Below, one piece after another: positions 7,954 to 15,546 of a stretch of DNA of 64,000 bases (position 1 is the first letter of the stretch; each line of letters begins with the position of its first letter). This stretch comes from Nitrogeniibacter sp041600915 (lineage in GTDB: Bacteria; Pseudomonadota; Gammaproteobacteria; Burkholderiales; Rhodocyclaceae): positions 1-64,000 of the forward strand of contig JBFIJC010000001.1 in the NCBI GenBank assembly GCA_041600915.1, in the 5' to 3' direction. The notes under the pieces were generated by a model. It worked only from the letters and a program-made list of their open reading frames with translations, searched no databases and had not been told where the DNA came from. Made by a program: the position numbers and the translations under genes.

Positions 7954-8013
7954 AGATAACTCCACAATCAACCCGGACCCGCTCAAGCGGGCCGGTTATT
8001 TCCGGTGTTATGC
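7954..8013 (+). repeat. attC-like site 6 (right edge of the array)
   Basis: AGATAAC (7954-7960) and GTTATGC (8007-8013) are the outer boxes. The inner arms GG-A-CCCGC and GCGGGCC enclose TCAA, with the extra A on the left. The right box gives the TAA stop of the gene at 8008-8226. No further copy is seen to the right within the operon. Confidence 0.8.
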
Positions 8014-8226
8014 CGCCCTTGCCAGAATCACACGGTCAATCTCGCTGATCGGGATCATGCCGACGCTGTTCAGTTTCAGCGCGCCGGACTTGATGTAGTT
8101 GCGCACCGTGCCCTCACTGACGTGCAGCATCGTCGCGGCCTGCTGCCGATTGACGTGAGGCGGGCGCGGGTGGCTCTCGGCGTATCGCTGGACGGCGCGC
8201 AGGGCGACGGCTTCAATATCGGTCAT
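8008..8226 (-). CDS. Small helix-turn-helix protein (excisionase/MerR-like fold)
   Basis: 72 residues with a central winged-helix type HTH (VNRQQAATMLHVSEGTVRNY followed by IKSGALKLNSVGMIPISEID), the arrangement seen in excisionase-family DNA-binding proteins. It overlaps the upstream gene by 4 nt. Encoded in the same operon as the recombination genes and not far from the integrase, it could act as Xis or as a local regulator; the sequence does not decide. Confidence 0.7.
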   Translation of the reverse strand: MTDIEAVALRAVQRYAESHPRPPHVNRQQAATMLHVSEGTVRNYIKSGALKLNSVGMIPISEIDRVILARAA

Positions 8227-8714
8227 GCTGCGGCCTCTTGTATTTTCTCAAGCTCGACGGCGATCATCGCCGACTTGATCGCGCGCTTGACGTGCTCGGC
8301 TGAGAAGCCGGGGAAGGCGCGCACCTGGGTTTCGAATTCCTCGTGCGCCGCGTCGGTGAGTTCTTCGGTGATGCCTTCCCATGCATCCAGGCAGTCGGCC
8401 AACTTGAGCAGATTGCCGGACGGCAGCGCCGGGTCTAGCTGCTGCCAGCACTCAACCCAGCCCCGAATTGCCGGTGCAATCGGCACGGTCGGGTCAAGGT
8501 CTTTGCGGCTGGCGTCGACATCGCGCAGGTGCATGCAGGCGACACCGGTCGCGACGTGTTCGAGCACTTCGCCAGATCGCAGCAACACAAACAGGTTGCG
8601 CATGGGCCGGGCGATGGCGTCGGCGTTGCACTCGCGGTTGGTGCGGACGATGCCGCGAACAATCGCACTGTGCAGGCCTCGGCGGGGTTTGGTTCTGGCG
8701 CCGCGCTTTCTCAT
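8223..8714 (-). CDS. Hypothetical phage protein
   Basis: 163 residues, soluble, rich in helix. The N-terminus is basic (MRKRGARTKPRRGLHSAIVRG). The central part contains CMHLRDVD and WVECWQQLD and the C-terminus is a charged helix. It resembles unannotated proteins in early operons of betaproteobacterial phages. Coupled by 4-nt overlaps on both sides. Function unknown. Confidence 0.7.
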   Translation of the reverse strand: MRKRGARTKPRRGLHSAIVRGIVRTNRECNADAIARPMRNLFVLLRSGEVLEHVATGVACMHLRDVDASRKDLDPTVPIAPAIRGWVECWQQLDPALPSGNLLKLADCLDAWEGITEELTDAAHEEFETQVRAFPGFSAEHVKRAIKSAMIAVELEKIQEAAA

Positions 8715-8899
8715 GCGGACGGCCCTCCGAAAAGGTCGAACTGGACCGTAGCCGCGGCACGGTCTGCTACCACACGACGGCGGGCACGGCCGGCCCGTTC
8801 GAGAAGCGAGAAGGAGAAACCGCGATGCCGCGCCGTGAAATGCCGGCTCTGCGCGATCAGCACGCGGGCGTAGTGGATAAGGCTTGTTCGATCTGTCAC
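8711..8899 (-). CDS. Small hypothetical phage protein
   Basis: 62 residues from GTG 8899, chosen because it gives a GTGA overlap with the stop of the upstream gene. Basic and Arg/Ala-rich (HFTARHRGFSFSLLERAGRA), ending QFDLFGGPSA. The C-terminal QFDLF resembles a beta-clamp-binding peptide, which is only suggestive. Confidence 0.55.
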   Translation of the reverse strand: MTDRTSLIHYARVLIAQSRHFTARHRGFSFSLLERAGRARRRVVADRAAATVQFDLFGGPSA

Positions 8900-9519
8900 G
8901 GTGTCACCCGCTTGAATGCCACGACCCAGACCCACGGATTGGCGTCCCAGCTGCCGGGGCCGTTGATCTGCCCCCACAGATCGCGATACCAAGCACGTGG
9001 GTCGTCACCATTTGCTATGTTCTTGAAAGGGCAACCTTCTTCCATCGCGTCGCCTCGGCTGATGTCCTGCAGCCGTTCGACGCGCACAGCGGTGATCTCC
9101 AGCAGGAGGCGACTCGCCCAGCGGGGCATGTGGATGGACGGAACGACTCGACACTCCGTGCTCCCGCTGAACTTCATCCCGTAGCATCCGAGCTTTACCC
9201 ACTGTTCTGCCGCTTCCTCCGTGTTCTCGATGGGGACGAACCCGTCGTCAGCGAGGTAACGAACGCCGTCGGTCCAGTCAGGAAGCTCCTCTGCTCGGCA
9301 TGTCTCGCGAACCCACAGACGGTCGCCTGGCTTTCCGTAGGGGCAAGCGCGCTCAATGACGTGCTGCGGTTCATGTTCCAGCACAAGCGCGCCGACGTCA
9401 TACATGTTGCCGAGGTCAGGGTGTCGCACTGGCTTTCCGACTCGCCGCGTCTGCGCCTTCGAACCGTCAAGGATCGCGCGCACCATTGGTGCGCTGAATA
9501 GGATTGGCCGATCTCTCAT
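8896..9519 (-). CDS. Phage hypothetical protein with ASCH/PUA-like features
   Basis: 207 residues from ATG 9519 (MRDRPILFSAPMVRAILDGS, then KAQTRRV), an opening shared by a widespread family of phage proteins. Conserved later segments are GKPGDRLWVRET and a C-terminal NPWVWVVAFKRV. The ILDGSKAQTRR motif and beta-rich ending fit an ASCH/PUA-type RNA-binding barrel. The molecular role in phages is not established. The start was chosen for the 1-nt TGATG junction with the upstream gene. Confidence 0.72.
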   Translation of the reverse strand: MRDRPILFSAPMVRAILDGSKAQTRRVGKPVRHPDLGNMYDVGALVLEHEPQHVIERACPYGKPGDRLWVRETCRAEELPDWTDGVRYLADDGFVPIENTEEAAEQWVKLGCYGMKFSGSTECRVVPSIHMPRWASRLLLEITAVRVERLQDISRGDAMEEGCPFKNIANGDDPRAWYRDLWGQINGPGSWDANPWVWVVAFKRVTP

Positions 9520-10343
9520 CACTCGCTCTCCGGTTTCGGTGCTGGTTCCTCTCTGTCGTTCGACCCGCACCTGGTGCATTCCCACCGCGAGCAGTCGTAC
9601 GTTCCGTTCGGCACGTTCTTGTCTCCGATCCAGTCTTTCACCCACCGCCAGTCGTGCGCGATTCGCGATGGGTCGTCAACCTCTTCCTTCGCCGCCTCGT
9701 AATCCACATTTGCGTTGGATGCGCAGCATGACGGGCAGCGCGGAGCGGTCTTTCCGTAGGTGGCATTGCAGTGCCAGCACTCTGTCGTTTCGGTGGATTG
9801 GCCATTCGGCGCCGTCTCAATCGGCCGCCGGACATCCGGCGCGCTCTGTGCGCCAGCGGCGAGCGCATCACGAAGCAGATCGAGATGCGTCAGGCGCTCA
9901 AACCGCCCGCCGGGTTCAAGCTCACCCCATGGCGCAAGGTCGCCGTTTAGATGCAGTCCGGCGACGCCTTCGGACTCCGACATAAGGCAATCAATGTCGT
10001 CGATCAAGCCTTGCGCAGCTTTCTCAATAGCACCGTGCGCGCCAGCGGCGAGGTGGAGTGGATGGAACGTTTCGCCCATGTCGTAAAAACTTCGATCGGG
10101 TTCGTGCTTTGTGATCGTCCGCGCCATTCCGCTCCGCGTCTTGACTATCCACAGTGCCGGTTCCTGCCTCCGCAGCGCATCCAGCTCCTTGCGCAGCGCG
10201 TCGCGCTCGGCGACGACTTTGCGCAGCATCTCGGCGGCGTCTTTGCGGTCGAGTTCCAGCGCAGCGAATAGGTCAGCCCACGTCATGTGCTGGCTAATCG
10301 TGCGAGGCGACAGCAACCGCTCGATCATGGCTTTCTCGTTCAT
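9519..10343 (-). CDS. Phage hypothetical protein with zinc-ribbon motifs
   Basis: 274 residues from ATG 10343, which overlaps the previous stop by 4 nt. An N-terminal helix and coiled coil (LFAALELDRKDAAEMLRKVV) is followed by a linker (RPIETAPNGQ). The C-terminal third carries ECWHC, CPSCC and CTRCG, likely zinc-ribbon half-sites. The composite look suggests fusion of commonly exchanged phage accessory pieces. Function unknown. Confidence 0.65.
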   Translation of the reverse strand: MNEKAMIERLLSPRTISQHMTWADLFAALELDRKDAAEMLRKVVAERDALRKELDALRRQEPALWIVKTRSGMARTITKHEPDRSFYDMGETFHPLHLAAGAHGAIEKAAQGLIDDIDCLMSESEGVAGLHLNGDLAPWGELEPGGRFERLTHLDLLRDALAAGAQSAPDVRRPIETAPNGQSTETTECWHCNATYGKTAPRCPSCCASNANVDYEAAKEEVDDPSRIAHDWRWVKDWIGDKNVPNGTYDCSRWECTRCGSNDREEPAPKPESE

Positions 10344-10591
10344 GACTTCGCTTCCTTGTTCCACTCCGGCCAGCGCTCGCGAAGCTCTGCCCAGGTCATC
10401 ACGCCTTCGACGTTCGGCAAGGTGTATCCGGTCAGGCCGTCCTTTCGGGTGTCGTACTGGTAGCCGATTGGCGTGGATTTGCCGTCGGCGTCGATGACCT
10501 CGAACGTGGCCGCGCCGCCATCACTGCCGAAGTTCATGTGGCACAGCATCCGGCGTTTCCAGCCCTCGGGCTTCTCAGGTAGCTCATTCAT
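10340..10591 (-). CDS. Small hypothetical phage protein
   Basis: 83 residues from ATG 10591 (MNELPEKPEGWKRRMLCHMN), which overlaps the methyltransferase stop by 4 nt. Contains GWKRRMLCHMNFGSD and ends WAELRERWPEWNKEAKS. No known domain. Co-translated with its neighbours. Confidence 0.65.
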   Translation of the reverse strand: MNELPEKPEGWKRRMLCHMNFGSDGGAATFEVIDADGKSTPIGYQYDTRKDGLTGYTLPNVEGVMTWAELRERWPEWNKEAKS

Positions 10592-12441
10592 TGGTGATCT
10601 CCTTGCGCCACCGTCAGCGCAACCGCCACCGGCCGCACCCAGATCGGCGCCGCCGACAATACGAACGTTTCGCCGCTCCATGCGAGCAGCAAGGTGGTGC
10701 CCATGACGCCGGCGATCGCTTCGGCTGCGGCCGGCGGGACGGCGTTGCCGATGCGTTCGCGCCACGCGCTGTCGGAGAGGCCGTCAAGCTCCAGCTGTTC
10801 CTCGGGCTCGACAAGACTCTGCAAGGCGGCAAGCTCCAGCGTGGTGAATGGACGGTGCCAAGTGCCGTCCAGCGCGCGGATCACTGCGACCAGCTTGTCG
10901 GTCGCCGCCGGCATGCCGGAATCGCCGACTTGCACCGTTTCGCAACCTCGCGGATCGGCGATGCTCCAGCGCCCGTTGTCGTGCCCGGCAGCCGCTGACA
11001 CGGCGCCGCTCGGGGCGTCCCATCGCGTGACGCCGTAGTGACCGGCGGTCAGGTAGTCGCTGCCCTTGTCGCGATCGAGGCCCGGGCGCGGGTCGGCGAC
11101 CGCATAGGCGCCCTGGCCGGTCGTGCTACCGGAGATCACGGTACCTGCCGCGTTCTGCCACGGAGTCACCGCATACTTTCCGAAGGCCTCGCCGGGCTGC
11201 CTGGGGTCTGCCACGGCTTGACCGCCTGCGCTCGGGCCGGATCCTCCGGTTACCGTTCCCGCCGCATCGTTGAAACGCACGACACGGAAACAGTTGTTGT
11301 GCTTCACGCCTGTTCTGGGGTCGGCAATGCAGTACGCGCCTTGCCCGGGGTTGGTCTGCCCGGCGACGGTTCCGGTGGATTCGTCCCAACGGCGAACGCC
11401 GTAGGCCTGGCCATCGTTCCATCGTGCGCTCTGATCGAAGCGCGGGTCCGCGACAGAGAATGATCCGTTCGACGGAAGGCTCTCGCCGGCAACCGTGCCG
11501 GACGGCTCGTCCCACCGTTTCACACCTAGGTAACCGCCCCGGTACTCTGGCACGATCAGGTAGTCGCGCAGCACGCCATCGGACACCTCCAGCCGGTTCA
11601 GGCTGCGCCAGTCGCTGCCGGCTTCGACGAAGGCCAAGCGCACCCACGTCTTCCACTGCAGGCGCGGCACGCGGTGCATCGGCCCGCCGGCGGTGTCGCC
11701 GGGAAGCGGCATTCGATCAAGCACGGTACCGACCGCCTGCAACCGCTTCTTGTCCGGTTCGTACAGGAACGGCGGCACTTTCTCGATGTGCCTGGCCACC
11801 AGCAAAAAGCGCTTTCGGCTCTGCGCCAGCGCGCCGATCTCGCCGCAGTCGTGTGTCGTCTCGGCGACGGCGTAGCCGTAGCTGCGCAGGAGGTCGCCGA
11901 TCTGGTCCAGCAGATGACGGCCACGGTTGGCGATGCGCGGCACGTTCTCGAAGATGATCAGCTCGGGCGGATCGTCGGCGAAGGCTTCGAGCATCAGCCA
12001 GACGCCGCGCAGCGTCAGCCGGTTCAGTGCCTGGTACTTGTCGGTGCGGCTGCGGTTCTCGGACAGCAGGCCGGAGAAGCCCTTGCAGGGAGCGGACAGG
12101 AACACGATGTGCGGACTCTCGCCACCGGCAGCGGTGCGGATGTCGGTCGGCCCGGCCTCGCGCCAGCCTGCAGGCGGCTCAACGCCGTGGAAGGCCTCGA
12201 ACTGGCTTCGGTCGAACAGATCAAGCACCGCGCCGCGTGAGCCGGTCAGGCGCTCGAAGTCACGGATGGCCGGAGCATCGACGTCGATCCCGCCGATGCA
12301 GCGGAAGCGGCCGACCATGTTGCCAACACGCGGACTGGCCTTGTTGAAGCCCTTGGCGCCGCCTCCCAATCCGCAGAACAAATGGAAGTGGCGGATTTCG
12401 CGTACGTCGTCGGGTGCTGTGGTGAAGGCGTCGCGCTTCAT
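10588..12441 (-). CDS. Phage DNA (cytosine-5) methyltransferase with repeat-containing target-recognition region
   Basis: 617 residues. C5-MTase motifs are in order: motif I FCGLGGGAKGF (22-32), motif IV with the catalytic Cys119 (FLSAPCKGFSG), motif VI ENVP (165-168), motif VIII KRFLLVARH, and C-terminal motifs IX/X (ALQSL and RIGNAVPPAAAEAI). Between VIII and IX, at about 300-497, are five diverged tandem repeats of 32-45 residues built on GVxRWDxxxGTVxG followed by VADPR. Family members usually have a shorter, unique recognition domain here. It is likely to modify phage or host DNA and so evade restriction. No cognate endonuclease is adjacent. Confidence 0.93.
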   Translation of the reverse strand: MKRDAFTTAPDDVREIRHFHLFCGLGGGAKGFNKASPRVGNMVGRFRCIGGIDVDAPAIRDFERLTGSRGAVLDLFDRSQFEAFHGVEPPAGWREAGPTDIRTAAGGESPHIVFLSAPCKGFSGLLSENRSRTDKYQALNRLTLRGVWLMLEAFADDPPELIIFENVPRIANRGRHLLDQIGDLLRSYGYAVAETTHDCGEIGALAQSRKRFLLVARHIEKVPPFLYEPDKKRLQAVGTVLDRMPLPGDTAGGPMHRVPRLQWKTWVRLAFVEAGSDWRSLNRLEVSDGVLRDYLIVPEYRGGYLGVKRWDEPSGTVAGESLPSNGSFSVADPRFDQSARWNDGQAYGVRRWDESTGTVAGQTNPGQGAYCIADPRTGVKHNNCFRVVRFNDAAGTVTGGSGPSAGGQAVADPRQPGEAFGKYAVTPWQNAAGTVISGSTTGQGAYAVADPRPGLDRDKGSDYLTAGHYGVTRWDAPSGAVSAAAGHDNGRWSIADPRGCETVQVGDSGMPAATDKLVAVIRALDGTWHRPFTTLELAALQSLVEPEEQLELDGLSDSAWRERIGNAVPPAAAEAIAGVMGTTLLLAWSGETFVLSAAPIWVRPVAVALTVAQGDHQ

Positions 12442-12740
12442 GCCAGAACCTCTCTGGCGATCACGATGTTCATGCCGACCCGATGGGCGACGTGCATCTC
12501 AAGGTGCGCGCCTGCCGACTTCTGCCAGCCGTCCAGCAGCGCCAGTGTGTCGCAGGTGAGCAGCGCAGTCAGGTCGCGGCGCATGCACTCGTGCCAGCCG
12601 GTTTCGGGGTCCGGGTTCAGTTCGGCCGGATTCACGACTTCGTAGCCGAGATCTTCAAGACGGGCCGCCTCGGCGTTGAACGCCGGAAAGTTCAACTCCG
12701 GCACGCCGGTCATTGGCCCGCTGATATAGATGCGGTTCAT
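12438..12740 (-). CDS. DUF4406-like nucleoside 2-deoxyribosyltransferase-fold protein
   Basis: 100 residues from ATG 12740. It starts MNRIYISGPMTGVPELNFPA, the signature of the phage DUF4406 family, related to nucleoside 2-deoxyribosyltransferases. CMRRDLTALLTCDTLALLDG and SAGAHLEMHVA match the family's later motifs, including the Glu usually aligned with the catalytic position. The substrate in phages is unknown; nucleotide salvage or modification is the usual suggestion. Overlaps the methyltransferase start by 4 nt. Confidence 0.82.
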   Translation of the reverse strand: MNRIYISGPMTGVPELNFPAFNAEAARLEDLGYEVVNPAELNPDPETGWHECMRRDLTALLTCDTLALLDGWQKSAGAHLEMHVAHRVGMNIVIAREVLA

Positions 12741-12742
12741 CT

Positions 12743-12943
12743 TCAGTCCCTCGTGAAATTGATGCTGGCCGGCACCCGGTTGATGATCCGGTTTGCCGTC
12801 TCGACGTTGAGCATCAAGTCGCGCAGCGCAAGAGCCGCGCCGACTCGGTCGATGTCGCCGATGTGGAGCCGGCCGACGATCTTCTCGACCTTGTTTCGGA
12901 TGGGCCAATTCATACGGCGCTCGTTGTGCTGTGGCGTATTCAC
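12743..12943 (-). CDS. Small hypothetical phage protein
   Basis: 66 residues from GTG 12943, chosen for its GTGA overlap with the preceding stop. Helical (WPIRNKVEKIVGRLHIGDID, ALALRDLMLNVETANRI). No known domain. Confidence 0.55.
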   Translation of the reverse strand: MNTPQHNERRMNWPIRNKVEKIVGRLHIGDIDRVGAALALRDLMLNVETANRIINRVPASINFTRD

Positions 12944-13860
12944 TCGGCGTCCTTCCACTGTGCGCCGCGAACCGCCTTACCGACCGGCACGAGCGCGAAA
13001 ACCTCGGCGCGCTGTGCGCCGGCTCGGATGGCGCTCAACGCCGACTCGCGAGCGTTTTCGGGCTTGGCGAGGCGGCGCGGTTTGCGCTTGCTGGCCAGCA
13101 TCACGTAACCGACGGCCGCGTCCTTTATGTCGATGCCAGGATCTGCGTCCATCTGCTCTTGCAACGCCTGGCGGGCCTGGCGCTCGGTGGCGAGTTCTGA
13201 AGCGAGATTCGTCGTCGCAGCGCGATGGCGGTCAAGCTCGGCGTGGAACTCGGCAGTTCTGGTGGCCTCGTTCTTGATCTCGTCGATCCGCGCCGGAATC
13301 TTCTCCAGAAACGACTCCCAGAACATGCCTTCGGACCCCGGCCACAGCTTCGCCACGCACGAGATCAGAATCGGCGGCAGTTTGCCCGGATCGAATCCGT
13401 TGAACTGCGCCGGAGATACCGCTGAGGTAGTCCGCTCTTCGACAGCCTTCGCCAGATCGCCGAGCATGATCTTCCCGGTCGGGTCGCCGATGGCCTTGCG
13501 GATGTCTGCGATGATGCCAATGAGCGTCATCGCGTCTTTCTCGGCATCTTCGGCCCGCCGCTGGTTGGCGTCGGCGCGCTTCTTCGCATCGAACGAAACG
13601 GAATCCGGGTCGTACTCCGGTTCCGGCGTCTCGACTTCCGTCGTGCTCTTCGCCAGGAACTCCTTGCCGGCCGTCGTCAGGGTGTAGCCAGGCAGGTTCG
13701 TCACGTCGTCTTTACGCATCGTCACCAGATCGCGATTGCGCGCGTGGATCAGGTTGTCGCGCACGCGCTTCTCTGCCGTTTCGAGAGTGTCGGCCAGTTC
13801 GGACACAGTGCCGCCCGGGTTGCGCGACACCGCGCCGAGGATGTCTGTCATCAGGCTCAT
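12940..13860 (-). CDS. Phage protein with N-terminal winged helix and coiled coil
   Basis: 306 residues. Residues 1-75 look like a winged HTH (TVSELADTLETAEKRVRDNL, then a wing and AGKEFL). Residues 90-115 and about 205-245 are coiled-coil-like (RRAEDAEKDA; ELATERQARQALQEQ). The C-terminus is basic (LASKRKPRRLAKPEN). It lies in the recombination operon, just before the gene adjoining recT. Possible nucleic-acid-binding accessory protein; role unproven. Confidence 0.65.
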   Translation of the reverse strand: MSLMTDILGAVSRNPGGTVSELADTLETAEKRVRDNLIHARNRDLVTMRKDDVTNLPGYTLTTAGKEFLAKSTTEVETPEPEYDPDSVSFDAKKRADANQRRAEDAEKDAMTLIGIIADIRKAIGDPTGKIMLGDLAKAVEERTTSAVSPAQFNGFDPGKLPPILISCVAKLWPGSEGMFWESFLEKIPARIDEIKNEATRTAEFHAELDRHRAATTNLASELATERQARQALQEQMDADPGIDIKDAAVGYVMLASKRKPRRLAKPENARESALSAIRAGAQRAEVFALVPVGKAVRGAQWKDAE

Positions 13861-14378
13861 TGTTCGTCATCCTCGCTTCCGCCCATGCCGTCGCTGGGCG
13901 GCTCCAGGCTCAGGGTGATGTCCTGGCCGATCAGCTCGCACAGCCGGCCCATGGTCTCCGGCGTCGGCGAGAACTGCAGGCGCAGGCCGATCGACACAGA
14001 CCCGCCCTCGATCGGAGAGAAAGCCAACTTCCCGATCTTGCAGTCGTGCTGACGGATGTCCGATTTGCCAGAGACGCCGTAATGGACGTGAAGCGTGTAG
14101 CCGACGCTGTCCCAATCCCACTTGACCGGTCCCTTCATGTCCGGAAAGCGAAGCTTCGGCATGTGGTGCGGGTCGCGATCAAGCAGCTCGCCCTGCGACT
14201 CGTCTGGCGGCATGAAGAGGAACGACTTCAGGCTCGGGTGGATCTCGGCGAGAACGTCGTTCGTCGTCTTGATCTCGAGCTTGATGTCTGCGCCAAGGGC
14301 TTTGTCCTCGCCGTGACACTCGGCTCGCGGATTAACGCTGGTCAGGCGGGCGGTGTGTTCTTCGAAGCAGAGTTGCAT
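13857..14378 (-). CDS. Conserved phage protein of recombination operon
   Basis: 173 residues. Beta-rich, with GYTLHVHYGVSGKSDIRQHD and a C-terminal LCELIGQDITLSLEP. Genes of this kind often sit beside recT/yqaJ in siphophages, which suggests a link to recombination or to sliding-clamp/SSB-type functions, but I recognise no catalytic residues. Overlaps the next gene by 4 nt. The 157 bp to recT contain no clear signal. Confidence 0.6.
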   Translation of the reverse strand: MQLCFEEHTARLTSVNPRAECHGEDKALGADIKLEIKTTNDVLAEIHPSLKSFLFMPPDESQGELLDRDPHHMPKLRFPDMKGPVKWDWDSVGYTLHVHYGVSGKSDIRQHDCKIGKLAFSPIEGGSVSIGLRLQFSPTPETMGRLCELIGQDITLSLEPPSDGMGGSEDDEQ

Positions 14379-14535
14379 TTTGGTGTGCTCCAGATATTGA
14401 AAGGGAGAGGGGTTTTGCTATCCATCTCTTCCGGTTCTCCAGCCCCTCGAAGCTCCCCGGCGTAGTCGGTCATGTCCTATCCGTTCAGCCGGCCGACAGG
14501 CCGAGCGGGTCAATGGCTCTCTCACAAGGGTTCTT

Positions 14536-15534
14536 TCACTCGGGCTCTTTGTTGAAGATGTTCTCTTCGTCCATGCCGGCCAAGAAGTCTTCCGTGCTCT
14601 GCTCGGTGGCCCCCTGCTCGGCATTGAGTAATTCGCCGGTTTCGGGATCGACGGTTGCGGCCTGTGCCTTGATCTGCTTGACGCGGGCACCGTAGGCGGT
14701 AATCGCCTGTTCCTTGTCCGGGCCTTCGTCCATCGTCATGCCCAGAGCCTTCGCGGCCTTGAGCGATTCGCCGTCGCGCGCGGACTCGATGGCGCGCATC
14801 ACTTCGTCCAGGCGCGGCCCAGCGGGCTCGGGCGCCTTTGGCTTCACCCCCATCTTTTCCTTGAGGCTGTTGGTGCGGGCATTGGACGTGGGAGCGGCCG
14901 GCGCCGGGGTGACGACGTCGGCCGGCCCCATGTCCTTTTCCTGGAGCTCGTCCGGCGTATAGACGCCCATGATGGCGCCGGGGCAGTAAGCGCGCGCCCA
15001 GTTCTTCACCTGCAGATAGCCCAGTTGCTGGCGCGGGTTGGTCTTCCACAGCGGTGAGTTCTTCGTTGTCACGTCCGCCTCGGAAATCCACTCGTTCCAC
15101 GTGATTTCGCGCTCACCGCGAAGCTGTGCGCCAACGCGGCAGGTGATATGACCCGTTCCGTCCTGGCCATACTGATAGTGAAAGCGCCCGACGATGGCGC
15201 CGGATTCTTGAACCACGGCATTAACCAGCTGCGCCTCGTAGCCCAGCGAACCATTGACCAAGTGCGTTTTCTGAGCCACGGAAAATGGGTTCATGCGCCA
15301 CTGCGCGGCCTGCATCACAACGGCGAGGCAATCGCCGGGCTTGCCGCGGAAATGGTTGGGCACGGTGGCCGTGGCGGTGGCCATCATTTCGGCCAGCTTC
15401 ATGCAGCGGCCAAAGTTCTCGTCGCTGAGCAGCATGGCGTTGGATGAAATGGCCGGGGCGTCGGACATGCCGCTGGCCGATGCGCTGATGGTTTGGTCAT
15501 CGACCACCGAAAGCGGGGCTTTGCTGTTGGACAT
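14536..15534 (-). CDS. recT: RecT-family single-strand annealing protein
   Basis: 332 residues. The RecT core spans about 35-215: FGRCMKLAEMMATATATVPN, GDCLAVVMQAAQWRMNPFSV, THLVNGSLGYEAQLVNAVVQ and VKNWARAYCPGAIMGVYTPD. The C-terminal 100 residues are a variable, low-complexity tail that ends acidic. It anneals complementary ssDNA during phage recombination and works with the exonuclease encoded 12 bp upstream. Confidence 0.94.
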   Translation of the reverse strand: MSNSKAPLSVVDDQTISASASGMSDAPAISSNAMLLSDENFGRCMKLAEMMATATATVPNHFRGKPGDCLAVVMQAAQWRMNPFSVAQKTHLVNGSLGYEAQLVNAVVQESGAIVGRFHYQYGQDGTGHITCRVGAQLRGEREITWNEWISEADVTTKNSPLWKTNPRQQLGYLQVKNWARAYCPGAIMGVYTPDELQEKDMGPADVVTPAPAAPTSNARTNSLKEKMGVKPKAPEPAGPRLDEVMRAIESARDGESLKAAKALGMTMDEGPDKEQAITAYGARVKQIKAQAATVDPETGELLNAEQGATEQSTEDFLAGMDEENIFNKEPE

Positions 15535-15546
15535 GGTGATATCTCC

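Larger units (their letters stand above)
5936..8013. other. Integron-like cassette array inside the prophage (CALIN-like; no intI seen)
   Basis: Seven short genes and one doubtful one are separated by six imperfect palindromes of 55-88 bp, plus one collapsed site. Each palindrome has an RYYYAAC-like box at the left (GCATAAC, GGCTAAC, AGATAAC), a GTTRRRY-like box at the right (GTTATGC, GTTAGCC, GTTATCC), inner arms that fold to a hairpin, and one unpaired A in the left arm. That is the architecture of integron attC sites, and site 6546-6600 is close in sequence to attC sites of aadA cassettes as I remember them. By the unpaired base the attC sites read rightwards, while every gene reads leftwards. 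Genes outside this segment overlap by ATGA and have no such sites. Confidence 0.82.
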
